From contig OZ022503.1 in assembly GCA_963989385.1 (NCBI GenBank), forward strand, positions 91,026,638 through 91,090,637: 64,000 nt of DNA, given 5' to 3'. The DNA comes from Ctena decussata (Eukaryota; Mollusca; Bivalvia; Lucinida; Lucinidae). Made by a program: the position numbers and the translations under genes. Under the pieces are notes generated by a model. That model ran no database searches, had not been told where the DNA came from, and worked only from the letters and a program-made list of their open reading frames with translations. This document shows, piece after piece, positions 63,123 through 64,000 of this stretch (its first letter is position 1; each line of letters starts with the position of its first letter).

Positions 63123-64000
63123 TAAGCTACCTCCATGCGGACAGCGAAGACTCTGATCAGACTGGGCGGACGCCCAGGCTGATCTGAGTCTTCGCTGGAC
63201 GCACAACCACTTTGTTGGTTTTGTCGTGTCGCGGCTCATTTGTAAGAAGGAAATCAAAGAATACTTAAGTTTTTTTTGTTTAGCTTCCCCCCCCCCCCCC
63301 TCTCTCCCTCCTCGTAGAATCTGAAATGGAAAAAAGAAGAGCGACAAAAGAAGTCCAACACACTTGGGTTATAAAGTACCTATTATCACATGACATAACC
63401 CACTGGGCACACAAGGTTGAATCAACACTGATTCAAAGTTGATTCAATGTCATGACGTCGAATCAAAGTTGATTCAGTGTTGATTCTACGGCAAGTGCCT
63501 GTTGGGAACCAATCACAAAACCAAACCTAACCTAGTTTAACATACTATTAGAGACAGAGCAAATATTGAACCAGTTTCACCCGAGTATACCTTATGCCTG
63601 ACTTTACATTTATTGCAACTCATTTGTGAGAAGAAAATCAACCAATCACATCACAACCTAACCTAGCTTAACTTATTTTTTATTTTGACACGTGTACGAC
63701 AGGAGAAGAGAGAAACCAAAGGGGTGGACGCGTCCCGCACACAACGCTCAATCAACATTGAATCAACGTCGATTCAACCCCATGAAGATGAATCAACGTT
63801 GACCTAACGTCGTATGCCTCCCGGGGAGTTGGGCTGATATACCTATTAGAGACAGAGCAAATATTGGGCCAGTTTCACCAGAGTCTACCTTATGCATGAC
63901 TTTACATGTATTGCAACTCATTTGAGCCGCGACACGACAAAACCAACAATGTGGTTGTGCGCCCAGCGCAGACTCAGATCAGCCTGGGCATCCGCCCAGT

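Larger units (their letters stand above)
57806..64000 (+). repeat. Composite tandem array, roughly 935-bp unit, six units
   Basis: Units begin at ACTGGGCACACAAGG at 57806, 58745, 59676, 60619, 61551 and 63402; the last runs off the window. Spacings are 939, 931, 943, 932 and 1851 bp (the long one holds a 915-bp insertion). Each unit has (i) an inverted GTTGATTCA-rich element, (ii) a half repeat without MITE, (iii) a second half repeat carrying a MITE-F, (iv) a C/T-rich run and (v) a stub resembling a MITE-F end. Long frames here are shared by-products of the repeat. Confidence 0.93.

Noticed and set aside
59389..63347. Repeated 91-113-codon frames in the tandem array and in the Harbinger-like element
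   Set aside because: Each recurs at unit spacing and spans palindromes or ACGG words; the open frames follow from repeat composition.

Overview
This is eukaryotic, intron-rich, AT-rich DNA dominated by mobile-element remains. The mix suggests a marine bivalve mollusc, possibly a venerid clam. The mix consists of tandem-repeat-bearing elements like the bivalve pearl/CvA/HINE type, tRNA-derived SINEs (one with a MetaSINE-like core and a CACT tail), many palindromic MITEs and a multi-exon invertebrate gene. The taxon is inferred; the repeats are seen directly.

One protein gene can be assembled completely. A WDR89-like WD40 protein is encoded on the minus strand by 12 coding exons between 49691 (ATG) and 7506 (stop). 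Every internal junction has GT-AG sites and all phases agree. The exons total 1107 nt (368 aa plus stop). They are 45-135 nt long and lie in 42 kb of sequence that is mostly repeats, so no long open frame reveals the gene. An AG acceptor just upstream of the ATG implies at least one 5' noncoding exon further up. No second conventional gene was recognised.

Layout on the plus strand: 1-7100 lies 3' of the gene (element remains, a 930 bp pogo-like element). 7506-9913 holds the last three exons. 9930-29215 is a very large intron with foldbacks, MITEs, a 168-bp-period array (17350-20240), a 31-bp minisatellite (21768-22556), an array-ended element (22943-23415) and a second pogo-like element (27671-28742). 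29216-49691 holds the other nine exons, separated by rolling-circle-like elements (30587-31611, 31733-34056, 37149-38444, 39541-41967, about 42955-44200, 44879-46362). 49708-57660 is intergenic or 5' intron with a hAT-like element, SINEs and two decayed non-LTR retrotransposons. 57660-64000 is a roughly 935-bp composite tandem array, one unit of which carries a 915-bp Harbinger-like insertion.

Family names used below: MITE-A (TIR TTAACCCTTA-GCGCCAAAA with a GTGTAGATC hairpin), MITE-B (TIR ATTAATCCTATTAAATGCC with an AGGAGCAAATTC hairpin), MITE-E (AAATCTAGATCCATCTT hairpin), MITE-F (236 bp, GAGCCGCGACACG palindrome), HINE-like (rolling-circle-like element with tandem core repeats, a GACGGAC-rich tail and a terminal hairpin). 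The names are local labels, not database names.
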